Shown piece by piece: positions 1-8,409 of a stretch of DNA of 51,204 bases. A model generated the notes under the pieces. It did not search any database. It was not told the DNA's origin and saw only the letters and a program-made list of their open reading frames with translations. A program made the position numbers and the translations under genes. Each line of letters starts with the position of its first letter. Position 1 is the first letter of the stretch. Source of the DNA: UBA8522 sp049287565 (GTDB lineage Bacteria; Acidobacteriota; Aminicenantia; Aminicenantales; UBA8522); NCBI GenBank assembly GCA_049287565.1, contig JBAQGA010000210.1, positions 1 to 51,204 on the forward strand. The letters are read 5' to 3'.

Positions 1-660
1 GGTGAACGACCCCTTGGCGTGGCCGAAGAGCTCGCTTTCCAGAAGGTTTTCGGGTAAGGCGGCACAGTTGATCGAGACGAAGGGTTTTTCCTCGCGCCGG
101 CTGAGGAGATGGAGAGCCCGGGCGGCCATCTCCTTTCCTGTTCCGCTCTCTCCGCTGATCAGAACGGTGGAATCCGTCCCCGAGGCCTTCTCGATCAGGC
201 CATAGACCTCCTGCATCGCCTTGCTCTTGCCGATCATGTTCTCGAACGAGTACTTCTCTTTGAGGTTTCGCTTGAGGAGGATGTTTTCCTCCTTGAGCCG
301 CCTCTTCTCGAGTTCCTGGGCGATGATGATCTTGAGCTCCTCGACGTCGAAGGGCTTGAGGATATAATCGATGGCCCCGGCCTTGAGGGCCTCGACGGCC
401 TGCTTCAAGCTCCCGTAAGCGGTGATCATGATCACCGGCATCCCGGGCCGGTTCTCCCGGACGTACTTGAGAACCTCCATACCGCTCATCTGGGGCAGCT
501 TGATGTCGCAGATGAGCAGGTCGAAATCCTCTTTATCCATGAGCTCGAAGACCTTGGTCGGCGCCAGGAGGGTCTTGACCCGGTACCCCTCTTTTTTCAG
601 GACCACGCTGAGGAGGTCGAGGAGGCTTTTCTCGTCATCGATGATCAGGATGCTTTCCAT
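1..660 (-). CDS. pilR: PilR-like sigma-54-dependent response regulator (partial)
   Basis: The 220 visible residues are the N-terminal part of an NtrC-family regulator; the window edge cuts it just inside the GAFTGA loop (last residues GHAKGSFT). Seen: a receiver domain (about 1-115) with acidic DD at 8-9, phospho-acceptor Asp52 and Lys102, a linker, then the start of the AAA+ domain with Walker A GESGTGKE at 170-177. It is the last visible gene of a pilB-pilT-pilC-pilS run, 41 nt after the kinase, so it is most likely the PilR partner of PilS that activates pilin transcription with sigma-54. The C-terminal DNA-binding domain lies outside the window. Another NtrC-type regulator is possible, but the context favours PilR. 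Confidence 0.88.
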   Translation of the reverse strand, partial: MESILIIDDEKSLLDLLSVVLKKEGYRVKTLLAPTKVFELMDKEDFDLLICDIKLPQMSGMEVLKYVRENRPGMPVIMITAYGSLKQAVEALKAGAIDYILKPFDVEELKIIIAQELEKRRLKEENILLKRNLKEKYSFENMIGKSKAMQEVYGLIEKASGTDSTVLISGESGTGKEMAARALHLLSRREEKPFVSINCAALPENLLESELFGHAKGSFT

Positions 661-701
661 CTTTCGTCCTCATCCGGGCAGCGGTCTCTCTCGTTTTTCT
701 C

Positions 702-1994
702 TCATGGCGTCGCGGCCTCTTGGGAGACAGTTCTTGGCGGCGCCTCCCGCGCCGGGAAGACCAGGGTGATCTCCGTTCCCTGACGGGGCTCGGACCGGAC
801 CTCGATCCGGCCGTCATAATCGTCAACGATACTGCGGACGACCGCCAGGCCCAGTCCATGGCCGTTCTCAAAGCGCGAGAAGAACGGCTCGAAGAGATGT
901 TTTTTTTCTTCTTCCTTCAAGCCCCGGCCGGTGTCGGCGAACCGGATCCGGGCCGCCCTTTTTTTGTCCTGAGAAAAATCGACGCTCAGAGTGCCGCCCT
1001 CGGGCATGGCCGCGAGCGCGTTCTTGGACAGGTTCAAAAAGACCTGTTTGAATTGGTTCGGGCTGCCGTAGTAGCTCAGCTCAGCGGAAGAGAAATTGCC
1101 GGCCAGGGTGTATCGTCCGTTGAGCTCCCCGCCGGCCTGGAGGAGCGCCAGCGTCTCCTCGAGAACCTCCGGCAGGTCGATCCAGGTGAAGACCTGCTTG
1201 CCGGGTGAGGCCAGGTCCAGGAACTGCTCGATCGATTGCGACACCCGCTGCGATTCCTTGACCACGATATCCATCAGGCTCCGCTGCTCTTCGTCGAGGC
1301 TGAGCTCTCCGCGGAGGACCTGGACCGCACCGGAGATGGCCGCCAGAGGGTTGCGGATCTCGTGGGCGAGCTGGGCGGAGAAACGACCGGCCAAGGCCAG
1401 CCGCTCTTTGATCTCCAGTTCCTTCCGGGCCAGGAGGAGCGCCTCCCTGGCCTTGCGCAGGCTGTTCGTCAGATGGTTGGCCAGGACGGCGATCAGGAAG
1501 AAGAGGCTCCAGGCCAGGAACATAGTGAAAAGGATGAGGCCTAGAGACCTCTCCCGGTACTGGTCGGGGCTGAAATAGGGGATTATCCCGAAATAGAGCC
1601 CGTCCACAAGGAGCCCGAAAAGGATGGCCGACAGACCGGCCGTGATGTAGGCGGCGCGGTTGGACAGGACGATGCTCGCCGCGACGATGGCAAAGATATA
1701 GAGAAGATACAGAGAGCCCGACAGTCCGCCGGAGATGTAGATCAGGGCGGTGATCAGAAAAAGGTCGACAACGGTCTGGATGTAGGCCTGAGCGGTATAC
1801 TTCTTCCACCACAAGTAGAGGCCCAGGTAGACGAGCGAGAGGAGGTAGGCGAGAAGGACAATAAAATAAAAGGGGATGACGGGGATGAAATCGGAAGTCG
1901 AGGATTGGATGATCACGACCGCCACCAGGATGGAGGTGACGGCGATCGCCCGGATGAGGATGAACCAGAAAATATGCCGCTGTTGGGTTCTCAT
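702..1994 (-). CDS. pilS: PilS-like membrane sensor histidine kinase
   Basis: A 430-residue sensor kinase. About six hydrophobic segments fill residues 8-175, with no large periplasmic domain, as in PilS. A short coiled linker (about 176-200) leads to the HisKA domain with phospho-acceptor His211 in AHEIRNPL. The HATPase domain follows, with an N box (NLSKNALAAM), a G1 box (DTGRG) and a G2 box (GHGLGLAV). Known role of the family: phosphorylates PilR to control pilin expression. The gene starts 6 nt after pilC with a GAGGT ribosome-binding site, so it is co-transcribed with the pilus motor genes. No PAS domain is obvious. The stimulus cannot be read from sequence. Confidence 0.88.
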   Translation of the reverse strand: MRTQQRHIFWFILIRAIAVTSILVAVVIIQSSTSDFIPVIPFYFIVLLAYLLSLVYLGLYLWWKKYTAQAYIQTVVDLFLITALIYISGGLSGSLYLLYIFAIVAASIVLSNRAAYITAGLSAILFGLLVDGLYFGIIPYFSPDQYRERSLGLILFTMFLAWSLFFLIAVLANHLTNSLRKAREALLLARKELEIKERLALAGRFSAQLAHEIRNPLAAISGAVQVLRGELSLDEEQRSLMDIVVKESQRVSQSIEQFLDLASPGKQVFTWIDLPEVLEETLALLQAGGELNGRYTLAGNFSSAELSYYGSPNQFKQVFLNLSKNALAAMPEGGTLSVDFSQDKKRAARIRFADTGRGLKEEEKKHLFEPFFSRFENGHGLGLAVVRSIVDDYDGRIEVRSEPRQGTEITLVFPAREAPPRTVSQEAATP

Positions 1995-2000
1995 TCGACC

Positions 2001-3203
2001 TCAGAATTGCTGCATCAGGCTGAAGATCGGCAGGTACATGGAGATGACCAGCGACCCGACCATCCCGCCGACGGCGATGAGGAGGATCGGCTCCATGATG
2101 GACAGGAGCGAGGAGACCGAGGCATCGACTTCCTCATCGTAGAAATCGGCCAGCTTGGTCAGCATCTCGTCCAGGGTGCCGGTCGCCTCGCCGACGCTGA
2201 CCATCTGGGTCAGCATGAACGGGAAATGTCCCGTTTCTTTCAGGGATTCGGTCAGGCTCTTTCCTTCGGACACTTTCTGCCTCGCCTCCATCATGGCCGC
2301 CTCCAAGAGCACGTTATTGGCCGTGGAGGAGGTGATCTTCAGGCTCTCCAGCATCGGGACGCCCCCGGAGACGAGCGTGCTCAGGGTCCGGGTGATCCGG
2401 GAGATGGCGACTTTCCGCAGGAGCTCCCCGAAGAGGGGGATCTTGAGGATCCAGCGGTCGGTCATCCAGCGCCCCTGCTTCGTCCTCCGGAAATAGCGGA
2501 ACCCGACGAAGAGAGCGATGAGCCCGATGAAGATGACGAGGATGTAGCTTTCCACGAAGCGGCTGAGGGCGACGATGAAGGCGGTCAGGGCGGGAAGCTG
2601 AGCGCCCAATTCCATGAAGATGGAGGCGAACACGGGGATCACCTTCCAGAGCAGGAAAATGGCCACCAGGATGGCGAAGACGACGATGGCGATGGGATAG
2701 ATCATCGCCTGCTTGACCTTGGACCGCAGCCGGACGACCTTTTCGATGTACTCGGCCAGGCGCCGTAGCATGATGTCCAAGGAACCGCTCTGCTCGCCCG
2801 AGGCAACGAGGTTGCAGTAGAGGTCGTCGAAGGCCTTAGGGAACTTCCGCTTGGCCTGGTTGAGCGTCGAACCGGCCTCGACGTCCTCCCGGACGGTATT
2901 GATGACCCGTTTGAAGTACTTGTTCTTGGTCTGCTGGGAGAGGATGTTCAGACTCTGGATGAGCGGCAGCTCGGCGTCGATCAGGACCGAGAGCTGCCGA
3001 CTGTAGACGGCCAGCTCCTTGAGCTTGACCTTCTCCCGCTTGAGGAACGGGATGGACAGCCCGACCCTCTTGGGAGCGATGTTGATGACCTGGATCTGCT
3101 CCCTCTGCAGGAGCCTGCTCACTTCATCGACGGAGGCCGCGACCCGCTCTCCGCCCACCGTGTCTCCATAACGATTCTTCCCTTTCCAAACATAGACTGC
3201 CAT
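2001..3203 (-). CDS. pilC: Type IV pilus inner-membrane platform protein PilC
   Basis: A 400-residue GspF/PilC family protein, the usual length. It has the two repeated cytoplasmic GspF domains and three hydrophobic segments (about 170-195, 215-240 and 370-395). Family hallmarks are the GEQSGSLD motif in the first half and its copy GEATGTLD in the second. The protein forms the platform in the inner membrane on which the PilB and PilT ATPases act. The ATG has a strong GGGGGTGGAG upstream and lies 10 nt after pilT, in the pilB-pilT-pilC-pilS-pilR order common in many bacteria. Type II secretion GspF is the alternative, but the adjacent PilT makes a pilus assignment safer. Confidence 0.92.
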   Translation of the reverse strand: MAVYVWKGKNRYGDTVGGERVAASVDEVSRLLQREQIQVINIAPKRVGLSIPFLKREKVKLKELAVYSRQLSVLIDAELPLIQSLNILSQQTKNKYFKRVINTVREDVEAGSTLNQAKRKFPKAFDDLYCNLVASGEQSGSLDIMLRRLAEYIEKVVRLRSKVKQAMIYPIAIVVFAILVAIFLLWKVIPVFASIFMELGAQLPALTAFIVALSRFVESYILVIFIGLIALFVGFRYFRRTKQGRWMTDRWILKIPLFGELLRKVAISRITRTLSTLVSGGVPMLESLKITSSTANNVLLEAAMMEARQKVSEGKSLTESLKETGHFPFMLTQMVSVGEATGTLDEMLTKLADFYDEEVDASVSSLLSIMEPILLIAVGGMVGSLVISMYLPIFSLMQQF

Positions 3204-3213
3204 TCTCCACCCC

Positions 3214-4332
3214 CTACTTTCGGTTATTGTTCTGGGAGACGCTGACGGATGTCCTCCGGAGGCCTTCCTTTCTCTGGATGATGTCCGTCAATTCCTCCGG
3301 GAAGGAGGTTACGCTCATCGCCGTCTCCACCGTGATCGCTTTCTTGAAATACAGACTGGCCAGGGACTGGTTGAAGGTCATCATGCCGAACTTCTCCTGC
3401 CCCATCTGCATGGAGGAATAGATCTGATGGACCTTGTTCTCCCGGATCAGGTTGCGGATGGCCGGATTGGGGATGAGAATCTCCATGGCCAGCACCCGGC
3501 CCTTCCCGTCGACCCGCGGCAGGAGGGCCTGGGTCAACACGGCCTCGAGGGACATCGACAGCATAATCCGGATCTGGGACTGGTACTGGGAGGGGAAAAT
3601 GTCGATGATGCGGGAGATGGATTCGGCGGCCGAATTGGTATGCAGCGTCGAAAAGGTGAGATGGCCGGTCTCGGCCACGCGCAGGCAGGCCTCCACCGTC
3701 TCGTAGTCTCTCATCTCGCCGACGAAGACGACGTCCGGATCTTCCCGCAGGACCGACCTCAGGGCGTTGGCATAGGACAGTGTGTCCACGAATAGCTCCC
3801 GCTGGTTGATGATCGACCTCTTGGGCACGAAGTAGTACTCGATCGGGTCTTCGATGGTGACGATATGGACGCCCCTCTCGTGGTTGATGTGGTCGATCAT
3901 GCAGGCGATGGACGTCGATTTCCCGCAGCCCGTGGGGCCGGTGACAAGGACCAGCCCGCGGGGCAGGTAGCAGAGCTGGGCGATGCGCTGGGGGATGCCG
4001 AGCTTGGCGAAGCTCCACATCGTCGGCAGGAAGCGCCGGAAAGCCCCGGCCACCGCCCCCTTCTGCATGAAGACGTTGGCCCGGAAGCGGCCCAGGTCCT
4101 TGAGTCCGAAGGAGAAGTCGAGCTCGAGCTTTTCCTCGAACTGCCTCTTCTGGCGGTCGTTGAGCACGCTGTAGATGACCTGCTTGGTCTCCGACGGTGT
4201 CATCGCCGGATGGTCGATCGACTTCAAAACACCGTGGACGCGGATCCGCGGCGGGATGTAGGTCGTGATGTGCAGATCGCTGGCGTCCTCCTTGACAGCG
4301 ATCTCCAAAAGCTCCTGGATGGTTTTGCCCAT
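3214..4332 (-). CDS. pilT: Type IV pilus retraction ATPase PilT
   Basis: A 372-residue hexameric secretion-ATPase family protein that powers pilus retraction and twitching motility. Walker A GPTGCGKS is at 132-139. The Asp box (TIEDPIEY), Walker B (VGEMRD) and His box (GHLTFSTLHTNSA) follow in order. The PilT-specific motif AIRNLIRE near residue 290 separates it from PilB and GspE. The ATG is preceded by AAGGAGAT at good spacing. It lies 25 nt downstream of pilB and 10 nt upstream of pilC in one operon. Its presence shows that these pili are retractile rather than a type II secretion pseudopilus. Confidence 0.95.
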   Translation of the reverse strand: MGKTIQELLEIAVKEDASDLHITTYIPPRIRVHGVLKSIDHPAMTPSETKQVIYSVLNDRQKRQFEEKLELDFSFGLKDLGRFRANVFMQKGAVAGAFRRFLPTMWSFAKLGIPQRIAQLCYLPRGLVLVTGPTGCGKSTSIACMIDHINHERGVHIVTIEDPIEYYFVPKRSIINQRELFVDTLSYANALRSVLREDPDVVFVGEMRDYETVEACLRVAETGHLTFSTLHTNSAAESISRIIDIFPSQYQSQIRIMLSMSLEAVLTQALLPRVDGKGRVLAMEILIPNPAIRNLIRENKVHQIYSSMQMGQEKFGMMTFNQSLASLYFKKAITVETAMSVTSFPEELTDIIQRKEGLRRTSVSVSQNNNRK

Positions 4333-4357
4333 AGCTTATCTCCTTATTCGTCTCAGC

Positions 4358-6082
4358 CTAGTCTTTGACAGTCTCGCGGAGCACTTCTTCGACCGAAGTG
4401 ACGCCGTTCATGATCTTGATCAATCCGCTCCGGCGGAGCGTGATCATGCCCTTCTCCAGCGCTCTTTTCTTGATCTCCCGCGATTGGGCCCGCATCAAGA
4501 TCTGTTCTCGTGTTTCATCGTCGATGGGCAGGACCTCACAGAGGGCGATCCGGCCCCTGTAGCCGGTGTTGTTGCAATAGTCACAGCCCCCCGCCTTCCA
4601 GACCTGGACCGATTTGGCTTCCTCGGCCGTGAAGCCGATATCGACCAGGGCTTTCTCCGGCAACCGGTGCGGGACCTTGCACTTCTGGCAGAGCCGCCGG
4701 ACCAGCCTCTGGGCCGCGATCAAGGCCACCGAATCGGCGATCAAGAACGGCTCGACGTTCATGTTGACCAGCCGGACGACGGCACTGGCCGCATCGTTGG
4801 TGTGGATGGTGGAGAAGACCAGGTGGCCGGTCAGGGCGGCCTTGATGGCGATGTCCACCGTCTCGAAATCGCGCATCTCTCCGATCAGCATGATGTCGGG
4901 GTCCTGCCGAAGGAACGACCGCAAGACGCGGGGAAAATCCAGCCCGATCTCGTCCTTGATGTTAACCTGGTTAAGACCGGAGATGTTGAACTCGACCGGG
5001 TCCTCGGCCGTCATGATGTTCTTCTCGAGCGAGTTCAGCGTGCCCACGGCGGAATACAGGGTGTTGGTCTTGCCGCTTCCGGTCGGCCCGGTGACCAGGA
5101 TGATCCCCCACGGCCGCTGGATGGCCTTCTGGAAGATCTCCAACGAGGCCTCCTCGAACCCGAGTTCGGTCAGGTCGAGTTTGAGCATCTGGCGATCGAG
5201 GATACGGGAGACGATTTTCTCGCCGAAGATGGTCGGCAGGGCCGAGATGCGCATGTCCACTTCCTTGCGGCCGCCGTTCTCCAGCCTGACCTTCATCTTG
5301 ATCCGGCCGTCCTGGGGGAGCCGTTTCTCGGCGATATCCATGTTGGATAGGATTTTCACGCGGGAGAGGACCGGGCTCTTGAACTTGAGGGGCAGGTTCA
5401 TCTGCTCGTAGAGGATGCCGTCCATCCGGAAGCGGACGCGGAAGGTCTGTTCGTAGGGTTCGAAATGGACGTCGCTCGCGCCCTTCTTGATGGCGTCGAC
5501 GAAGATTTCATTGACCAGCTTGATGATGGGGGCCTCTTCCGTCTGCTGGACCAGGCCCTCGACATCGTAGTCCTCTTTCTCTTCCTCAATGATGTTGACC
5601 CGCGTGTCCTCGGCCAGCTCGATGTCCTCGATGATCTTTTTGACCCGCAGGGCGCTGGAAGAGCCGTAGTACTTGTTGATGGAGTTCATGATGCCGGATT
5701 CGGAGGCAATGACCGGCTGGATGCTCAACCCCGTCCGAAAGCGGACATCCTCGATCACCTCCAGGTCTGTGGGATCGACCATGGACAGCGTGAGGAAGGA
5801 GCGGATGCGGTGGATGGGCATGATCATGTATTTCTTGACGATATCCACGGGAATGAGGTTGACCACATCGGGGTAGACCTCGAACTGGTCGAGATCGATG
5901 TAGGGGTAGCCGAGCTGCCGGCTCAAGGCCTGAGCCATCTCTTCTTCCGAGATCAGCCCCAGGGAAACGATGGCGGTCTGCAGGGGGACGTTCTTTTCCT
6001 TCTGCATCTCGAGAGCGCACTTGAGCTGATCGGGTGTCAGGACCTTCTCACGGAGCAGGAGTTCGCCTAGATTTGAGCCCAT
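4358..6082 (-). CDS. pilB: Type IV pilus assembly ATPase PilB
   Basis: A 574-residue extension ATPase of the GspE/PilB family. It has an N-terminal MshEN/T2SSE-N region (about 1-150), a middle domain, Walker A GPTGSGKT at 332-339, the Asp box (TAEDPVEF), Walker B (IGEMRD) and His box (GHLVFSTIHTNDA). A tetracysteine zinc site (CxxC ... CxxC) near 475-510 is typical of PilB. The frame is open 12 codons further upstream to a TTG, but the ATG at 6082 has GGAGAG 11 nt before it and gives the standard family N-terminus (MGSNLGELLL), so it was chosen. First gene of the pil operon. Confidence 0.95.
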   Translation of the reverse strand: MGSNLGELLLREKVLTPDQLKCALEMQKEKNVPLQTAIVSLGLISEEEMAQALSRQLGYPYIDLDQFEVYPDVVNLIPVDIVKKYMIMPIHRIRSFLTLSMVDPTDLEVIEDVRFRTGLSIQPVIASESGIMNSINKYYGSSSALRVKKIIEDIELAEDTRVNIIEEEKEDYDVEGLVQQTEEAPIIKLVNEIFVDAIKKGASDVHFEPYEQTFRVRFRMDGILYEQMNLPLKFKSPVLSRVKILSNMDIAEKRLPQDGRIKMKVRLENGGRKEVDMRISALPTIFGEKIVSRILDRQMLKLDLTELGFEEASLEIFQKAIQRPWGIILVTGPTGSGKTNTLYSAVGTLNSLEKNIMTAEDPVEFNISGLNQVNIKDEIGLDFPRVLRSFLRQDPDIMLIGEMRDFETVDIAIKAALTGHLVFSTIHTNDAASAVVRLVNMNVEPFLIADSVALIAAQRLVRRLCQKCKVPHRLPEKALVDIGFTAEEAKSVQVWKAGGCDYCNNTGYRGRIALCEVLPIDDETREQILMRAQSREIKKRALEKGMITLRRSGLIKIMNGVTSVEEVLRETVKD

Positions 6083-6485
6083 GTTAAAAAAGTCTCTCCA
6101 AAATAGTGGAATTGGCAAAATTTGTCAAACCTGGGTCGACACATTTTGTCAACTGTGACATTTTCAGTAACTGAGACGATGCCAATTGCCTAATCCTCTC
6201 TTCGTGGATGCCAAATCTCTCACGGGAATGGGCCTCGTTTAGAACGGCCCATATGATGGCAGTTCTCCCCCTGGAGGGTCAATCACCCCCCGAGAGGATT
6301 TGGAAGGTGAATTTCACCCGCGGATTCTCACCGGGAGCGATGAGGGGGTTAGCTGAAGACGACTCCCCGCCGCCGTCGTCAAATTGACAAGGCCTGACCG
6401 TTTTGCTAAGATGAGCAGGCTCAAGACGCCGGGTTCACTCCATTTCGACACGCAGAGAAGCCTAAAACAACGCGAACGAAAGCAG
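6083..6485. other. Intergenic region between pilB and the tRNA genes
   Basis: This 403-nt stretch has no convincing ORF. On the pilB side it carries a small dyad, TGTCA-N4-TGACA at 6147-6160, and a second TGTCAA at 6123-6128; these could be operator half-sites for pilB but are unproven. On the tRNA side it carries a promoter at 6384-6412. The centre (6260-6350) is GC-rich with runs of C and G that can pair locally, but no known RNA family was recognised. Confidence 0.5.
6384..6412 (+). promoter_or_regulatory. Sigma-70-type promoter for the tRNA pair
   Basis: Perfect -35 TTGACA (6384-6389), 17-nt spacer, -10 TAAGAT (6407-6412) preceded by TG one base upstream (extended -10). It points at tRNA-Pro, whose 5' end is 73 nt further on. 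The 11-mer TTTGCTAAGAT covering the -10 also occurs before ctp on the other strand, which supports both. Confidence 0.65.
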
Positions 6486-6560
6486 CGGGGAGTGGCGCAG
6501 CCTGGTTAGCGCGCCTGCCTTGGGAGCAGGAGGTCGTCGGTTCAAATCCGATCTCCCCGA
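6486..6560 (+). tRNA. tRNA-Pro (anticodon TGG)
   Basis: A full cloverleaf can be drawn. The acceptor arm pairs 6486-6492 with 6553-6559 (7 bp). The D stem is GCGC at 6495-6498 with 6509-6512. The anticodon stem CCTGC/GCAGG is at 6514-6518 and 6526-6530, with loop CTTGGGA, so the anticodon is TGG (6521-6523) for proline. The T arm is GTCGG-TTCAAAT-CCGAT. The discriminator base is A6560, and CCA is not encoded. Confidence 0.96.
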
Positions 6561-6589
6561 TTCTCCTCTCCAGGAGGCAATTTAAGGAC

Positions 6590-6666
6590 GCGCCTGTAGC
6601 TCAGGTGGACAGAGCAGCTGCCTTCTAAGCAGCGGGTCGGGGGTTCGAGTCCCTCCAGGCGCGCCA
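6590..6666 (+). tRNA. tRNA-Arg (anticodon TCT)
   Basis: The acceptor stem pairs GCGCCTG (from 6590) with CAGGCGC (6656-6662), followed by discriminator G and an encoded CCA (6664-6666). The D arm is GCTC/GAGC. The anticodon stem GCTGC/GCAGC has loop CTTCTAA, giving anticodon TCT for arginine. It lies 29 nt after tRNA-Pro on the same strand and is probably co-transcribed with it. Unlike tRNA-Pro, its CCA end is encoded. Confidence 0.96.
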
Positions 6667-6689
6667 GATCATATAGACAAGAGAGGCGG

Positions 6690-8393
6690 TCAGGAGGTCC
6701 GTTTGAGGCCTCTTTCGATCTCGTCTTTTCCAATCTTGACGATGATCGGCCGGCCGTGGGGGCAAAGGGAAGGATTCGAGGTTCGGAACAGTTCCTGGAC
6801 CAGGTATTCCATTTTATCCGGCGTCAGCGGTTCATGGGCTTTGACCGCGGTCCTGCAGGCGAGCGTCGCCAGCATTCTTTCCCGCTTGCGGCCGACCTCT
6901 TCCTCGCTCTCATCGAGAAGTTCGAGAAAGATCTTCCGGGCTTCGTCGGCCTCGAAGATATCGGGAAAACCGCTGAGCACATAGGTCCTTCCGCCCATCC
7001 CCTCGGCCCGGAAACCGGCCTCCTCCAGGACGGACTGGTCCTTTTCCAGGTTTACGATCTGGGCGGGTGAGAGGTCCATGAGGACCGGGATCAAGGGTAT
7101 TTTCTGAGGCCAGCTCTTCCGGGCATCGATCTCCTTGTATCTCTCGTAGAGGACCCGTTCATGGGCGTTGTGCTGGTCGATGACCAGGAGCCCGTCCTCT
7201 CCGGCGGCGACGATATACATATCGAGGTACTGGCCCAGAACCCGAGTCGGCCCCTTCTCTTCCGCGGGCTGGGCCGGCGCAGGAAATGTCATCTGGGCGA
7301 GATCCGTCCGGCGGTCGACACCTTCTGACCGACGCGGTATTGTCTCTCTCACCCGCATCCTCGGACCGGATTCCGGCGTGGTCGCGTAGATCTCTTTGAG
7401 GCCTTTCTCTTTGAGCAGGGCCGTTTCCACGGATCTGAGCAGGAGGTAAAAGACGAGTTGCGAATCGCGGAACCGGACCTCGGCCTTGGTGGGATGGACG
7501 TTGACATCGATCTCATCGTAAGGAAGGATCAAGAAGAGGAAGGCTTCCGCAAAACGGTCTTTCTCCAGAAGGCCGCGATAAGCCTGGTTCAGGGCAGCCT
7601 GGAGAACGCGGTCCTTGACCGGCCGTTTGTTGACAAAAAACAACTGGTGGCTTTTATCCCGGCGACCGGCCGGCGGCCGCGAGGCGTAGCCGAAGACACG
7701 CCCCCCGCCTTCCTGGAGATCGACCTCCACAAGACGATCCAGGGTTTCCCTCCCGTAGATCTGAAAGAGCCTCTCCCGGTGGCTTCCCACCCGCGGGCAG
7801 TCCAAAACCTGGCGTCTGGCGTGCTGGAGGGAGAACCGGACTTCGGGGTAGGCCAGCGCCACGCCGCTGAGATAGCGGACGATCAGGCTCAGCTCGGAGC
7901 GTTCGGAGCGGAGGAATTTCCGGCGGGCCGGCAGGTTATAAAAGATGTCCCTGACTTCGACGTCGGTGCTCCGGGGGAAAGCGATCGTCATCACCGAGAC
8001 AAGCTCGCCGCCCTTCCGCACCACCTGAGTTCCCTGTTCGTCCCGGCCGTCCGCCGTCTTGAGCACAATCTCCGAAACGGCCGCGATGCTGGCCAGGGCT
8101 TCTCCGCGAAAGCCCAGCGTGGAGATCCTTTCCAGGTCGTCCTCGTCCACGATCTTGCTCGTCGCATGCCGTTCAAAACACAACTCCGCGTCCTCACGGC
8201 TCATGCCCGCTCCATCGTCCTGAACCCGGATGAGAGTCTTACCTCCTGTCTGGAGCTCGACTCTGATCTCGGAGGCTCCGGCGTCGAGCGAGTTCTCGAC
8301 CAGCTCCTTGACTACGGAAAAGGGCCGCTCGATGACCTCGCCGGCGGCGATCTTCTGGGAGATCTCGAAGGGCAGACGTTTGATTCTGGGCAT
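6690..8393 (-). CDS. mutL: DNA mismatch repair protein MutL (endonuclease type)
   Basis: A 567-residue MutL. The N-terminal GHKL ATPase has IAAGEVIERP at 15-24, the Mg2+-binding Asn34 in LVENSLDAG, DDGAG at 59-63 and GFRGEAL at 94-100. The C-terminal domain keeps the metal-binding endonuclease motifs: DQHNAHERVLYE from Asp406, ACRTAVKAHE, and CPHGRP from Cys544. It should therefore nick DNA itself, as in bacteria without MutH. The linker between the domains (about 335-385) is short. Last gene of the ctp-to-mutL run, 16 nt after mtaB; it converges on the tRNA pair. Confidence 0.96.
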   Translation of the reverse strand: MPRIKRLPFEISQKIAAGEVIERPFSVVKELVENSLDAGASEIRVELQTGGKTLIRVQDDGAGMSREDAELCFERHATSKIVDEDDLERISTLGFRGEALASIAAVSEIVLKTADGRDEQGTQVVRKGGELVSVMTIAFPRSTDVEVRDIFYNLPARRKFLRSERSELSLIVRYLSGVALAYPEVRFSLQHARRQVLDCPRVGSHRERLFQIYGRETLDRLVEVDLQEGGGRVFGYASRPPAGRRDKSHQLFFVNKRPVKDRVLQAALNQAYRGLLEKDRFAEAFLFLILPYDEIDVNVHPTKAEVRFRDSQLVFYLLLRSVETALLKEKGLKEIYATTPESGPRMRVRETIPRRSEGVDRRTDLAQMTFPAPAQPAEEKGPTRVLGQYLDMYIVAAGEDGLLVIDQHNAHERVLYERYKEIDARKSWPQKIPLIPVLMDLSPAQIVNLEKDQSVLEEAGFRAEGMGGRTYVLSGFPDIFEADEARKIFLELLDESEEEVGRKRERMLATLACRTAVKAHEPLTPDKMEYLVQELFRTSNPSLCPHGRPIIVKIGKDEIERGLKRTS

Positions 8394-8409
8394 CAGCTCT
8401 TTTCTCTTA

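Noticed and set aside
6100..6128. TTGACA-17-TATTTT promoter before pilB
   Set aside because: Good match, but the predicted start would fall after the pilB ribosome-binding site, leaving the transcript without it. A different start site is more likely.
6542..6733. Minus-strand ORF across tRNA-Arg
   Set aside because: It overlaps a clear tRNA gene and the mutL end; it is a common false ORF over tRNA sequence.
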